DNA from: CBDCXF01 sp965223755
GTDB taxonomy: Bacteria > Acidobacteriota > Thermoanaerobaculia > Multivoradales > JAHEKO01
DNA: 64,000 bases
Assembly: GCA_965223755.1 (NCBI GenBank)
Contig: CBDCXF010000002.1
Span: forward strand, 1,488,001-1,552,000
Direction: 5' to 3'
Shown here: positions 16,726 to 25,943 of the stretch, in pieces
How positions within the stretch are numbered: the stretch's first letter is position 1
Layout of the letters: each line of letters starts with the position of its first letter
Position numbers and translations under genes: made by a program
The notes under the pieces: generated by a model
What the model was told of the DNA's origin: nothing
The model's database searches: none
The model's input: only the letters and a program-made list of their open reading frames with translations

Positions 16726-18027
16726 GTGTCTGAGATTCAAGAAGTCAGGGCGCGCGCGGTCCTTGACTCTAGGGGTTTCCCTACCTTGGAGGCGGAGTGC
16801 CGGCTGAATAGCGGCCATAGTGGGCACGCAATCGTCCCCTCAGGCGCTTCGACCGGGAGCAAGGAAGCGTTGGAATTGCGCGACGGCGGCAGCGCCTTTC
16901 TCGGCAAGGGCGTTGAAACGGCGGTGGCCCACGTCAACGGTGAAATCGCGGCGGCGTTAAGCGGCGCCAGTAGTGACGATCAAGCTGCAATCGACCGGAC
17001 TTTGATTGAACTTGACGGAACCGCAGCCAAGAGCCGGTTGGGCGCCAACGCCATTCTCGGCGTTTCCCTGGCGGTGGCGCGAGCGCAAGCGAACAAGCAG
17101 CGCAAAGCTCTGTACGAATATGTCGGCGAGCTTGCAAGTGCACAAGGCGGCTTGCTTCCCGTGCCTCAACTCAACGTACTCAATGGCGGCGCCCATGCCG
17201 ACAACTCGGTCGACATTCAAGAGTTCATGCTGGTGCCGGTCGGATTCGAGCGCTTCTCGGACGCCTTGCGCGCCGGTGTCGAGACCTACCAACACCTTAA
17301 GAAGGTGCTTGGCGAACGCGGCCTTTCGACGGCGGTAGGCGACGAGGGTGGCTTCGCCCCGAACCTGGACAGCAACGTCGAAGCGCTGGAGTTGTTGATG
17401 GTGGCGATCGAGCGCGCCGGCTACGAGCCCGGCAGCGACATCGCGCTGGCGCTCGATGTGGCTGCTTCGGAGCTAGTGCAGCCTGATGCCAGCGATATCT
17501 ACCAACTCCCCGGCGAAGGAAAGACCGGCTTGGCAGCGGGCGACCTCATCGATCTGTACCAGGAATGGCTCGGAGCGTACCCGTTGGTCTCTATTGAAGA
17601 CGGCCTCGGCGAGGACGATTCTGCGGGGTGGGTAGAACTCACTCGACGACTCGGCGAACGGGTGCAGTTGGTCGGCGACGACCTGTTTGTGACCAATCCG
17701 GATATTCTCGCTAGCGGAGTCGAAGTGGGAATGGCGAACGCACTGTTGGTGAAGTTGAACCAGATTGGGACTTTAACCGAGACTCTCAACGCCATGGCAG
17801 TTGCCGAACGAAGTGGCTACGCCAACGTTGTCAGCCATCGTTCCGGTGAGACCGAAGATACGACGATCGCCGATTTAGCCGTCGGCACTGCAGCCGGCCA
17901 GATCAAGACCGGTGCACCGTGTCGCTCCGAGCGTGTTGCCAAGTACAACCGCCTGTTGCGCATCGAAGCGGAACTCGGCGAGCGGGCTCGCTATTGCGGC
18001 TTGGAGACCTACCCGAGGGCAAGTTGA
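16726..18027 (+). CDS. eno: Enolase
   Basis: 433 residues from the GTG at 16726. The glycolytic enzyme interconverts 2-phosphoglycerate and phosphoenolpyruvate. Visible motifs: GASTGSKEALELRD near the N-terminus, SIEDGLGEDD (metal ligands), GDDLFVTN, the signature LLVKLNQIGTLTE with the catalytic lysine, and SHRSGETEDTTIADLAVG. Length matches the family (about 430). It ends one base before ftsB, the widespread eno-ftsB arrangement. The window also carries the preceding glycolytic step (phosphoglycerate mutase at 51189). Confidence 0.97.
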   Translation: MSEIQEVRARAVLDSRGFPTLEAECRLNSGHSGHAIVPSGASTGSKEALELRDGGSAFLGKGVETAVAHVNGEIAAALSGASSDDQAAIDRTLIELDGTAAKSRLGANAILGVSLAVARAQANKQRKALYEYVGELASAQGGLLPVPQLNVLNGGAHADNSVDIQEFMLVPVGFERFSDALRAGVETYQHLKKVLGERGLSTAVGDEGGFAPNLDSNVEALELLMVAIERAGYEPGSDIALALDVAASELVQPDASDIYQLPGEGKTGLAAGDLIDLYQEWLGAYPLVSIEDGLGEDDSAGWVELTRRLGERVQLVGDDLFVTNPDILASGVEVGMANALLVKLNQIGTLTETLNAMAVAERSGYANVVSHRSGETEDTTIADLAVGTAAGQIKTGAPCRSERVAKYNRLLRIEAELGERARYCGLETYPRAS

Positions 18028-18028
18028 A

Positions 18029-18355
18029 GTGCCGGCGAGGATTCTCAGCGCGCGTTTCCTGCTCACCGCCGGGTTGGTGACGGTGTTGCTGCTACTCGTG
18101 GTGTCTGGAATCCGGGGCTACCAAGACCTCGTGACCGCCCAGAGCCGGGCTCACGAACTGCAAAGTCGAATTGACGCGACTCAAGCTCGCATCACGCAGC
18201 TCAAGCGCGACGTGGAAGCCCTCAGGACGGACCCCGAGATGGTCGAGCGCGTCGCGCGCATTGAGCTCGGCATGGTGCGCGACGATGAAGTCGTCTTTAT
18301 CTTGCCCAACGCACCTCCGCTGCAAGAGTCGCCGGTTGGTGTCCCAGAGAGCTAA
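18029..18355 (+). CDS. ftsB: FtsB/DivIC-like cell division protein
   Basis: 108 residues from a GTG one base after the enolase stop. A short cytoplasmic N-terminus is followed by one membrane helix (about residues 10-28) and a leucine-zipper-like coiled coil (about 32-70). The segment after it, DPEMVERVARIELGMVRDDEVVF, is the conserved FtsB/DivIC tail. In the divisome FtsB joins FtsL and FtsQ; both partners are encoded in the dcw cluster at 26898 and 37824. No paralogue is seen in the window. Confidence 0.85.
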   Translation: MPARILSARFLLTAGLVTVLLLLVVSGIRGYQDLVTAQSRAHELQSRIDATQARITQLKRDVEALRTDPEMVERVARIELGMVRDDEVVFILPNAPPLQESPVGVPES

Positions 18356-18389
18356 CTAGCCAAGCCAGTAGAAAAATTGCAGTTGGCCC

Positions 18390-19757
18390 TCAGTCGCTGT
18401 CGGCGAGCGCGGCTTTGGCGCGGTCGCCTCGCGCCAGCGTTGACTTGAGCGCCGGAGGCGTCAGCAGCGTGGTCAGGATAACCATGATGACCACAGCCGA
18501 GTAGATCGACGCCGAGATCACCGGTTGCCCTTTGAGGACCAGCGACGCGCCGATGCCGGCAAAGATCAACCCGACTTCGCCGCGAGGCACCATGCCGACG
18601 GCGACCGAGAGTCGATCCAAGCCTTTTTCCAGGACACCCAGTCCGCAGACCATCTTGCCGACGATGGCGCCGATGGTGAGCAGCAGTGCCAATCCGAGCA
18701 CCTCGACTTCGGCGAAGGTGGCTAGATCGACCCCAATGCCCATGAGGACGAAGAACACCGGCACCAGCAGGATGGTGAGTGGGTGTACCAGTTCTTCTAA
18801 GCTGTGCGCGCCGCGGTCAAAGAGGTCGCGGTAGTGAACCTCGTCGAGAATCAACCCGGCGGCAAACGCTCCCACGATCGGAGCGAGTTCGATCGCCGCC
18901 GCCAGGTAGGAAAGGCCGAAGCAGAACAGCAAGGAGACCGTCAAGAGCATGCCGCGACTGCGCATCTTGCTGGCGACGCGGAAGAGTCGCGGTGATATCC
19001 AGCCCCCGATGATGATTGCACCAAAGAGGAAGATCGAGGCCTTGCCAATGATGGCGACGATCTTGCCAGCCTCGATGGTTCCGCCGGCGTTGGCGGCAGT
19101 GATAATCCCCGAAACCACCGCGAGAATGACCAGCCCAAGCACATCGTCGATCACTGCTGCACCGAGAATGATCTTGGATTCTCGGGCTTGGGTTTTCCCA
19201 AGGTCGGAAAGAACTCGCGCCGTGATTCCAACGCTGGTGGCGCACAGCGTGGCGCCGATGAAGAGGTGCACCAAGGTGTCTTCATTGGGCAACATCCACG
19301 AAGACACCCCCCAACCCAGAAAGAACGGCGCGATGATGCCGAGAATGGCAACGAGAAAACTTGACGAGCCAACTGAAAGCATCTCGCGGACGTTGGACTC
19401 GAGCCCGACTTCAAAAAGCAGCAAGATGACGCCGATTTCGGCGAGCATGGTGATCACCTGATTGTGTCCGATGAACTCGAAGGTGGTGATCCCCGCCAGC
19501 GCCAGGTTGCCGATGATGACACCCGCTATGAGCTCTCCCAGTACGGCGGGTTGGGACAGCCGTTCCGCCGTTTCGCCCCCCAACTTCGCCGCCGCCAAAA
19601 TGATGATCAGGGCCAGCAGTACCGGTCCCACAGCACCGTGCCCTCCGGAACTCTCGTGTTCCCCTGCGGCGTCTGAAGCCGTTGCCGCGGCCAACGGGAG
19701 TGCGACCAGCAGTACGGCGGCAAGAGCCAACCAAAGACGTCGGGAGTGCCCTTTCAT
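18390..19757 (-). CDS. Cation:proton antiporter, CPA2 (Kef-type) family
   Basis: 455 residues from the ATG at 19757, where AGGA sits seven bases upstream; ATGs at 19763 and 19781 are less well placed. A signal-like first helix is followed by a His/Glu/Gly-rich loop (about residues 30-42), then about 12 membrane helices typical of the Na+/H+ exchanger domain (LSQPAVLGELIAGVIIGN; ATSVGITARVLSDLGKT; AAVIDDVLGLVILAV with the paired acidic residues of the transport site). No TrkA-N/RCK domain is attached. It most likely exchanges Na+ or K+ for H+. It is convergent with ftsB and divergent from mfd. Confidence 0.85.
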   Translation of the reverse strand: MKGHSRRLWLALAAVLLVALPLAAATASDAAGEHESSGGHGAVGPVLLALIIILAAAKLGGETAERLSQPAVLGELIAGVIIGNLALAGITTFEFIGHNQVITMLAEIGVILLLFEVGLESNVREMLSVGSSSFLVAILGIIAPFFLGWGVSSWMLPNEDTLVHLFIGATLCATSVGITARVLSDLGKTQARESKIILGAAVIDDVLGLVILAVVSGIITAANAGGTIEAGKIVAIIGKASIFLFGAIIIGGWISPRLFRVASKMRSRGMLLTVSLLFCFGLSYLAAAIELAPIVGAFAAGLILDEVHYRDLFDRGAHSLEELVHPLTILLVPVFFVLMGIGVDLATFAEVEVLGLALLLTIGAIVGKMVCGLGVLEKGLDRLSVAVGMVPRGEVGLIFAGIGASLVLKGQPVISASIYSAVVIMVILTTLLTPPALKSTLARGDRAKAALADSD

Positions 19758-19838
19758 ACGCATGTCCTTTCGCGGGTGCATTTGGCCGGCTAGTCTAACC
19801 CGGCGCCCTGCCGGTGTTGCCGGAAGCGCTTTCCAACG

Positions 19839-22800
19839 ATGAGTACGATCGAGTCAGCAAGGCAACGATTGAGGAAAGCACTGTCTTTCCGGGCGCTTGT
19901 GGCGCCGCGTGAAGGTCTCCGGCTGCAGGGCCTGCCTGTATCCGCTTGTGGATGGCTTGCGGCCGAACTTGCAGCGGAACGGCAGACCCCGGTGGTGTTG
20001 GTCGTTCCCAAACACAGCGAGGGAATCGCCGCAGCGGCAGCCGCTTCGCTCGGTGGAACATCGCTGCAAGCGGTTCCGGTTGCGCACGATTCGGCGCTGG
20101 CGCTGACCCCGTACCAAGAAGCCGATCCACCTCTACGAGGACTCGCGCAACAGGCGCAGGCGCTGGAGTACTTGAGATCCAAGTGCCCCGCTTTGATCGT
20201 CGCCGACGCGACCAGCTTGATGCGACCCATCACCGACGTTGAATCTTGGGGCCGGAGACGACGAGACATCCACGTTGGGTCAGAAGTCGATCGCGACGAA
20301 TTGCTGGCGGGGTTGGTCGAGGCCGGCTTCGATCGGGTCGAAACCGTCAGCCAAGTGGGTGAATTCGCCGTACGCGGTGCGGTTGTGGATTGCTTTTCTG
20401 CTGGCGCGAAGAGCGCGGTGCGGGTCGAGTTCTGGGGCGACGAAGTGACCTCGCTGCGCAGCTTTGGTGTTCGTGATCAGCTGACTCGTTCCTCACTTCA
20501 AAGCTTCACGATTCTGCCGCTCACTCCATTTGCGGCAGGCCGGAAAGCGGCCCGCGATCTGGCCACTGCGCTTGCCGAGCACCGCACGACCTTGGGAAGC
20601 GATGAAGCAGAACGTCGAATCAAAGCCCTGGCTGCAGGAGGCTTCCCCCCTGGGTGGATGCACTGGCTACCTTTGCTGGAAACCAGGATCTTCAGCTTGG
20701 GCGATTGGGTCGAGCCCCGAGACTTGATCCTCTGGGACGCGGCGGGGTTCGAGCAGGAGCTGGATCAGCACGCTGAGCGCCTGCGGCAGGATCGCGAAGT
20801 ATTTGCGCATCGCGTCGGGCTGGACCTACCGACTGCGGAGCTGATACCGGACCGCAAGGCACTCCGCGAGCACATTGCGGAGGCGCACCTGAGCGTCTCC
20901 GTTTGGGTCGATGGCGCCGAAGGCGAAGCAATCGACTTCGGCGCCAAAGAAAGTGAAACGGCGCGAGACAATCCTGAACGTTTCGCTCAGATCTGTGAGC
21001 GCGCCGGGGAGCGTGGAAATCAGATCGTGCTGGCGCACGCCAATGACGGCCGGATTGCACGTCGGTTTCTCTCGGAATACGGTCTTTCCGATCGGGTCGA
21101 GTTGGCGCCGGGAGAATTGATTTCGGGATTTGTCCTGCCAGCGGCGCAGCTTGCAGTCTTCGCCGAAAGCCAGCTCTACGCCGTTCCCGGGCAACGGGGC
21201 GGGCGGCGTGTATCGCGAAAACGTCATCCGCGCGAGGCGTTTGTCGGCGGTCTCAAAGACCTCAAGCCCGGCGATTGTGTCGTTCACGAAGAACACGGAA
21301 TCGGCCGTTATGTGGGCTTGCGGCGCGTTGGATCGGGTGCCGAAGTACCGACCGACCTGCCCGACTGGGCGCTGGAACACCGACCGAGTTCCGGGTCTGA
21401 GGAAGTTTTGGAAATCGCTTACCGCGATGGCCGAACGCTGTTGCTGCCGGTCGAGCGGATCGGGTTGCTCAGTCGCTACGGTGGCCTGGCCGGCGCCGAA
21501 CCGCGACTCGATCGTCTCGGCGGTACTTCTTGGCAGGCGCGCCGCGATCGGGCGCGTTCGAGCGTGCGCAAGCTCGCTGTCGATCTGCTGGACTTATACG
21601 CCAAGCGCCGCCTGGCGCGGGCGACGCCCATGCCGGCGGACGGGCCACTTCTGGCTGAGTTCTCGCGCGCTTTTTCTTTTGTCGAGACCCGCGATCAAGA
21701 GAGGGCGATTCACGACGTTCAACAGGACCTGACGCGGACCCAGCCCATGGATCGCCTGCTGTGCGGCGACGTAGGGTTTGGCAAAACGGAAGTGGCGATG
21801 CGAGCGGCGATGCAAGCCGTCGAAGCGGGTTGCCAAGTTGCCGTCTTGGCTCCAACCACCATTCTGGCGGACCAGCACCTGACCAGTTTTCGGCGCCGTT
21901 TCCGCGGTTTTCCCGTACGCATCGACATGCTGTCGCGCTTTCGTTCCAGTTCCGAGGCCCGCGATGTCAAGCAGCGGTTGCAGGCGGGTGAGCTCGACAT
22001 CCTGATTGGCACTCATCGCCTTCTGGGAGAGGTACCCTTCGCCAAATTGGGCCTGTTGGTCGTCGATGAAGAGCAGAGATTCGGTGTCGGTCAGAAGGAG
22101 CGCCTGACCGAAGCGCGTCAAGATTTGCACGTACTGGCGATGTCGGCCACACCGGTACCGCGGACCTTGCAGCTTTCGCTTGGCGGCGTCCGCGATGTCT
22201 CCTTGATCGAGACAGCGCCCAGTGACCGTATGGCAGTCGAGACAGCCGTTGTGCCTTTCTCGGCCTCATTGGTACGTGAAGCGGTGGGGCACGAGATCGA
22301 GCGTGGGGGCCAGGTCTACTATCTCTACAATCGCGTTGAAGACATCGAAGACGTAGCCCGCAGGCTACGCGAATGGTTGCCCGAGATTCGCCTGACCGTG
22401 GGACATGGCCAACTACCAGAGAACGAGTTGGCGAAAAGAATGCATGGGTTTCAAGATGGCGAATACGATGTCCTCTTGGCGACCACCATCATCGCCAACG
22501 GCATCGACATTCCGAACGTCAACACCATGCTCATTCAAGACGCCCAACGATTTGGATTGGCCGAGCTGTACCAATTGCGCGGCCGCGTGGGGCGGAGGGA
22601 ACGCCTGGGCTACTGCTATCTGATGGTGCCGCCAGCAAAGATCGTCTCAGAAGAAGCGCGCAAGCGTTTGACCGCGATTCGCGAGTTTACGGAACTGGGC
22701 GCCGGTTTTCGTATTGCCGCTCGCGATCTGGAAATTCGAGGAGCTGGTGACATTCTTGGCGCAGAACAAAGCGGTCACATTGCAGCCATCGGTGTTGATG

Positions 22801-23288
22801 CCTACCTCAAGCTGCTTGAACAAGAGGTCCGCAGCAGACAGGGCGAGGCTGTACCGGAGCCGGTGTCGACGGTTCTGAGTCTGCCGGGGATGGAGGGAAT
22901 TCCAGAGGATTATGTCGGAGACGCTGGTCTGCGACTGGATCTGTATCAACGCCTCGGGGACTCGAACACCGATCTGGATTCTCTGCGTGCCGAAGTCGAA
23001 GATCGCTTTGGCTCGTTGCCAGAAGCGGTGGAGGACCTTTTCGCTTTTGCCGATCTTCGCCGCAAGGCCGAGGAGCTTCGGGTGCAGTCGATTACCTACC
23101 GCGGTCGCAAGCTGCACGTTCGTTTTCGCACCGACGCTCCCGTCGATGTAGGGAGCTTGGTTGAATGGATTGACGGCGATCCTGGCGTTACCTTTTCGCC
23201 GACCGGCGTGCTCACTGTCGACGGCGTCGAGGCCAGCGATGCGACCACCGCCACGCACGCAGTGCTCGACAGATTGGGAAGTGCCTGA
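19839..23288 (+). CDS. mfd: Transcription-repair coupling factor Mfd
   Basis: 1149 residues, the usual size. It displaces RNA polymerase stalled at lesions and recruits UvrA. Order: UvrB-homology region, RNA polymerase interaction domain (about 440-540; LKPGDCVVHEEHGIGRYVGL), Walker A GDVGFGKTE at 643-651 (K649), DEEQ at 743-746, the SAT-like motif AMSATPVPRTL, then motif VI with the TRG-like region (LYQLRGRVGRRERLGYCYLM), and a C-terminal TRCF domain. The ATG at 19839 is the natural start. Its stop overlaps the start of the following PPIase-like lipoprotein (GATGA), so the three genes mfd and two chaperones form one operon. Confidence 0.96.
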   Translation: MSTIESARQRLRKALSFRALVAPREGLRLQGLPVSACGWLAAELAAERQTPVVLVVPKHSEGIAAAAAASLGGTSLQAVPVAHDSALALTPYQEADPPLRGLAQQAQALEYLRSKCPALIVADATSLMRPITDVESWGRRRRDIHVGSEVDRDELLAGLVEAGFDRVETVSQVGEFAVRGAVVDCFSAGAKSAVRVEFWGDEVTSLRSFGVRDQLTRSSLQSFTILPLTPFAAGRKAARDLATALAEHRTTLGSDEAERRIKALAAGGFPPGWMHWLPLLETRIFSLGDWVEPRDLILWDAAGFEQELDQHAERLRQDREVFAHRVGLDLPTAELIPDRKALREHIAEAHLSVSVWVDGAEGEAIDFGAKESETARDNPERFAQICERAGERGNQIVLAHANDGRIARRFLSEYGLSDRVELAPGELISGFVLPAAQLAVFAESQLYAVPGQRGGRRVSRKRHPREAFVGGLKDLKPGDCVVHEEHGIGRYVGLRRVGSGAEVPTDLPDWALEHRPSSGSEEVLEIAYRDGRTLLLPVERIGLLSRYGGLAGAEPRLDRLGGTSWQARRDRARSSVRKLAVDLLDLYAKRRLARATPMPADGPLLAEFSRAFSFVETRDQERAIHDVQQDLTRTQPMDRLLCGDVGFGKTEVAMRAAMQAVEAGCQVAVLAPTTILADQHLTSFRRRFRGFPVRIDMLSRFRSSSEARDVKQRLQAGELDILIGTHRLLGEVPFAKLGLLVVDEEQRFGVGQKERLTEARQDLHVLAMSATPVPRTLQLSLGGVRDVSLIETAPSDRMAVETAVVPFSASLVREAVGHEIERGGQVYYLYNRVEDIEDVARRLREWLPEIRLTVGHGQLPENELAKRMHGFQDGEYDVLLATTIIANGIDIPNVNTMLIQDAQRFGLAELYQLRGRVGRRERLGYCYLMVPPAKIVSEEARKRLTAIREFTELGAGFRIAARDLEIRGAGDILGAEQSGHIAAIGVDAYLKLLEQEVRSRQGEAVPEPVSTVLSLPGMEGIPEDYVGDAGLRLDLYQRLGDSNTDLDSLRAEVEDRFGSLPEAVEDLFAFADLRRKAEELRVQSITYRGRKLHVRFRTDAPVDVGSLVEWIDGDPGVTFSPTGVLTVDGVEASDATTATHAVLDRLGSA

Positions 23289-24124
23289 TGAGGCAAAAGC
23301 TCTCAGCCGCCGTCATCGTGGTTTCTGCGATTTGTGTTTCTTGTCAAGAAACTGCTACCGCACCGACAGTGATCGCCCAACTCGACGGCGCCGAGGTTCG
23401 CTACCAGACGTTCTCTGACTACGTTGCCGCCAATGTCGGGCGACAGGCCGACGGACTCGGTTCGGCTGTGCTTTCGACGTTATTGGATGAGTTTCTCGAC
23501 GCCGAATTGGCGCGGGCACTGGCTACAAAGGAGGCCCCGGCGGGGACTCCCAAGGAGCGATTGTTCGAAGTCTGGGTCGACCGCTTGCCGGTCACCGAGC
23601 CAAGCGAAGCCGAAGTCCGAGCGGCGTATCTGCGCCACAGTGATGCCCTCGCATTGCCAGAACGTGTCTTACTGCGGCAACTGGTAGCGCAGAGCTTTGC
23701 TGAGGCCGAGGCGGCGCGTCGCGAGACCGTCTCTGGAGCGGACTTCGGCCAGATTGCCGATCGTTTTGCGGAGCATCAATTTGTCCCGGCGGGAGGTTTG
23801 CAAGGAGTGCTGGCGGCTGAGGATCTGCCGGAGCAGGTCGCCGAGATTGTTTTCGATTTGCCGGTCGGTGAAGTCAGCAGAATTGTCGAACTCGATTACG
23901 GATTCTGTCTCTTCCAAGTTGACCAAAAGCTACCCGAGCAATTGCGCACCTTGGACGAGACGGCGGGCAGTTTGCGCTTGGACATCCTCAGTGAGCGTCG
24001 CCAGCAGGCCCTTTCCGACCGCATTGCGGAGGCTCGTGAGTCGTTGAATGTGACAATCTTTGCCGAGAATCTTCCGTTCCGCTATCGCGGACGGTACGAG
24101 GAATACCAGAATGCTTCGAACTAG
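23288..24124 (+). CDS. Peptidyl-prolyl isomerase-like lipoprotein (PpiC/SurA type)
   Basis: 278 residues. The signal ends in a lipobox-like CVSC (C about 19). The middle region (about residues 110-215; LPERVLLRQLVAQSFAEAEA, then AGGLQGVLAAEDLPEQVAEI) matches a parvulin-type PpiC rotamase domain. The flanking helical segments resemble SurA/PrsA chaperone arms. It should assist folding of outer-membrane or secreted proteins in the periplasm. It overlaps mfd at its 5' end and the next SurA-like gene by 14 bases at its 3' end. Confidence 0.8.
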   Translation: MRQKLSAAVIVVSAICVSCQETATAPTVIAQLDGAEVRYQTFSDYVAANVGRQADGLGSAVLSTLLDEFLDAELARALATKEAPAGTPKERLFEVWVDRLPVTEPSEAEVRAAYLRHSDALALPERVLLRQLVAQSFAEAEAARRETVSGADFGQIADRFAEHQFVPAGGLQGVLAAEDLPEQVAEIVFDLPVGEVSRIVELDYGFCLFQVDQKLPEQLRTLDETAGSLRLDILSERRQQALSDRIAEARESLNVTIFAENLPFRYRGRYEEYQNASN

Positions 24125-25262
24125 CTCCAGCTCTTCGCGCACGTGGATCGCTTTCGCTCTACTTGCTTTTTCCCTGTGCGGCGGCACCAAAGCGGCCGCT
24201 CAAGGCGTCGAGAACTACATCGTTGTTCGCGTCAACAATCGCATTGCGACACTGGTTGATTATCAATTGCGCCGGGACGACAGATTGCGAGCGATGGCGG
24301 CAGCGGACATCGAACCGACGCGGCGCGCTGAACTACTCGACGGTATGGGGGAACAAGTCCTCTCGGACATAGTCGAAGAGTTATTGCTCCTCTCTCGAGC
24401 CGATCAATTGGGCATTACAGTAGCGCAAGCTCTTGTCGATCAAGAACTTGCGGCTGCGCGAGAAAGAGCCGGCGTGCGCACCGACGAAGAATTTCGCATT
24501 GCCCTCGCTCGAGCTGGAATGGACGAAGAGGACCTGCGTTCACAAATAACCACCAACCTCACCGTTCGGCAGGTCATTAGCCGTGAAGTGCTCGCTCGCT
24601 TCGAACTCACAGAGGAGGACTTGAGGCGCTATTATTTTGCCAACGCCGATGAATTCACGCGCCCTGAAAGGCGCCGCGTGCGCGAGTTCGTGCTCGCTGA
24701 AGACGGCGGATCGGCAGACGAACTGACGGCTGCTGCCGCCACGGTACTTACTGCGATTCGTTCGGGACAGAACGCGAGCGATGCGGTAGCCGCCGAGCCG
24801 CTCGCTGGCAGTCTGCTGGAGATCGGCTGGGTGGAGTATGACGATCTCGAAGGGCCGCTTGCCGATGCTGTTTGGATGATCGCGGAGGGCGGCTGGAGTG
24901 AACCGATCTCAGCCCGTGGCGGCCTGCATGTTCTGCAGGTTGAGGAGATCGCCCCTCCCGAGATGGTTGATTTTGATGAGGTGCGGGGTCAGATCGGCGC
25001 CAGTGAGCAGAACCGGCTCTTCAACGAAAACTACGGCGAATATGTTGAGGACTTACGCCGCGATAGCTTCGTCAAGGTCGTGCAACTGCCCGAAGACGCG
25101 GCTGGTTTTGACGTTGACGCGGCGACTTCCGCCAGCCGGGTCACTCTTACCGACCTTGAGGAGGCTCAGCGCCTAGAAAACCCAGATATTGAAGCTGCAG
25201 ATACGGATTCCGGTGCGCCGGATGCGGCTGACTCAGGCTCGACCGAGGACGAGTCGGAGTGA
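24111..25262 (+). CDS. SurA-like periplasmic chaperone/peptidyl-prolyl isomerase
   Basis: 383 residues from the ATG at 24111 (GAGGA eight bases upstream), which overlaps the preceding gene. A Sec signal ends near GGTKAAAQG. The N-terminal half is the SurA_N chaperone fold (NYIVVRVNNRIATLVDYQL; then LSDIVEELLLLSRADQLGIT). A parvulin-like segment covers about 190-290 (RRRVREFVLAED; then GGLHVLQVEEI). The C-terminal tail is acidic and Ser/Asp-rich. It probably escorts outer-membrane beta-barrels such as the TonB receptor. Paired SurA-like genes after mfd are not an arrangement I know from model organisms. Confidence 0.83.
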   Translation: MLRTSSSSSRTWIAFALLAFSLCGGTKAAAQGVENYIVVRVNNRIATLVDYQLRRDDRLRAMAAADIEPTRRAELLDGMGEQVLSDIVEELLLLSRADQLGITVAQALVDQELAAARERAGVRTDEEFRIALARAGMDEEDLRSQITTNLTVRQVISREVLARFELTEEDLRRYYFANADEFTRPERRRVREFVLAEDGGSADELTAAAATVLTAIRSGQNASDAVAAEPLAGSLLEIGWVEYDDLEGPLADAVWMIAEGGWSEPISARGGLHVLQVEEIAPPEMVDFDEVRGQIGASEQNRLFNENYGEYVEDLRRDSFVKVVQLPEDAAGFDVDAATSASRVTLTDLEEAQRLENPDIEAADTDSGAPDAADSGSTEDESE

Positions 25263-25299
25263 GGCGCACCAGGGCCCCATTCAAGAGTTCAGTTCAAGA

Positions 25300-25319
25300 T
25301 GCCGGCTCCAGGGCCGGCA
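25300..25319 (+). terminator. Possible weak terminator after the surA-like gene
   Basis: TGCCGGC (25300-25306) and GCCGGCA (25313-25319) can form a seven-base stem with a six-base loop, 38 bases after the stop codon. The downstream tract GTTCTCATTCC is only moderately T-rich, so termination would be weak or factor-dependent. Confidence 0.4.
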
Positions 25320-25404
25320 GTTCTCATTCCACGCCGCCAGTTAGGTAGCAAAAAGCTAAGCAACAAAAGCCTTTTCGGCCCAGGAGGGGTCTGTTGCGAC
25401 GCCG

Positions 25405-25438
25405 GTGGACGATTGTGGTCATTTGTGGACAATAGTGG
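25405..25438 (+). promoter_or_regulatory. MraZ operator: four GTGG boxes at exact 10-base spacing
   Basis: GTGG occurs at 25405, 25415, 25425 and 25435, exactly one helical turn apart, within the units GTGGACGATT, GTGGTCATTT, GTGGACAATA and GTGGACGTGA. MraZ is a ring-shaped AbrB-fold protein known to bind short G-rich direct repeats spaced ten bases apart upstream of its own gene. The array covers the -35 element of the putative promoter, so MraZ binding should repress the cluster. Confidence 0.85.
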
Positions 25439-25454
25439 ACGTGATTGCTACACT
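25426..25454 (+). promoter_or_regulatory. Putative promoter of the dcw cluster
   Basis: TGGACA (25426-25431, five of six matches to the -35 consensus), a 17-base spacer and an extended -10, TGC-TACACT (25446-25454). Transcription would begin near 25461, about 30 bases before the mraZ start. The last two MraZ boxes overlap the -35 and spacer. Confidence 0.6.
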
Positions 25455-25489
25455 TCGGCGACTCTTTCCTTGCGAAAGGGAGTAGAGCT

Positions 25490-25930
25490 GTGCTGCGTGG
25501 AAGTGCCACTACCAAAATCGACGCCAAAGGGCGCCTCAAGATGCCGACGGAACTCCGTCGGCGCCTTGTCGAGGAGCATGGCAACGAGGTTTTCGTCACA
25601 TCCATCCTCGGTGATTCAGCTCTTATCTACCCGCTGCCCGTGTGGGAGGCGATTGAACAGCGGTTGGCAGCGCTGCCGTCGACTGACCGCACGCGGCGTA
25701 AGTTCCTAGAAAGAGCTCATTACTACGGCTCGGAAGCGCGCATCGACGCCCAAGGGCGCTTCGTCATTCCGCCCATCTTGCGCGCCAGCGCGCGGATCGA
25801 GGGGGATGTCGTGGTGGGAGCCCGCCTAGACCACGTTGAGGTTTGGAACAAGGACCGTCTCGACCGCCGTTTTGAGGCCGAACCCTTCACCGAGGAAGAC
25901 TTTGAATACCTAAGCGAAAAGGGTATCTAG
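25490..25930 (+). CDS. mraZ: Transcriptional regulator MraZ
   Basis: 146 residues from the GTG at 25490, preceded by AAGGGAG; the longer frame runs into the operator. Two SpoVT/AbrB-like halves are visible, each with the family motif: ATTKIDAKGRLKMPTELR (about residues 6-23) and EARIDAQGRFVIPPILR (about 83-99). MraZ assembles into rings and regulates the division/cell-wall operon it heads. Its likely DNA target is the four-box array 50-85 bases upstream. Length is standard. Confidence 0.95.
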   Translation: MLRGSATTKIDAKGRLKMPTELRRRLVEEHGNEVFVTSILGDSALIYPLPVWEAIEQRLAALPSTDRTRRKFLERAHYYGSEARIDAQGRFVIPPILRASARIEGDVVVGARLDHVEVWNKDRLDRRFEAEPFTEEDFEYLSEKGI

Positions 25931-25943
25931 GCGGTGCAGGTTG

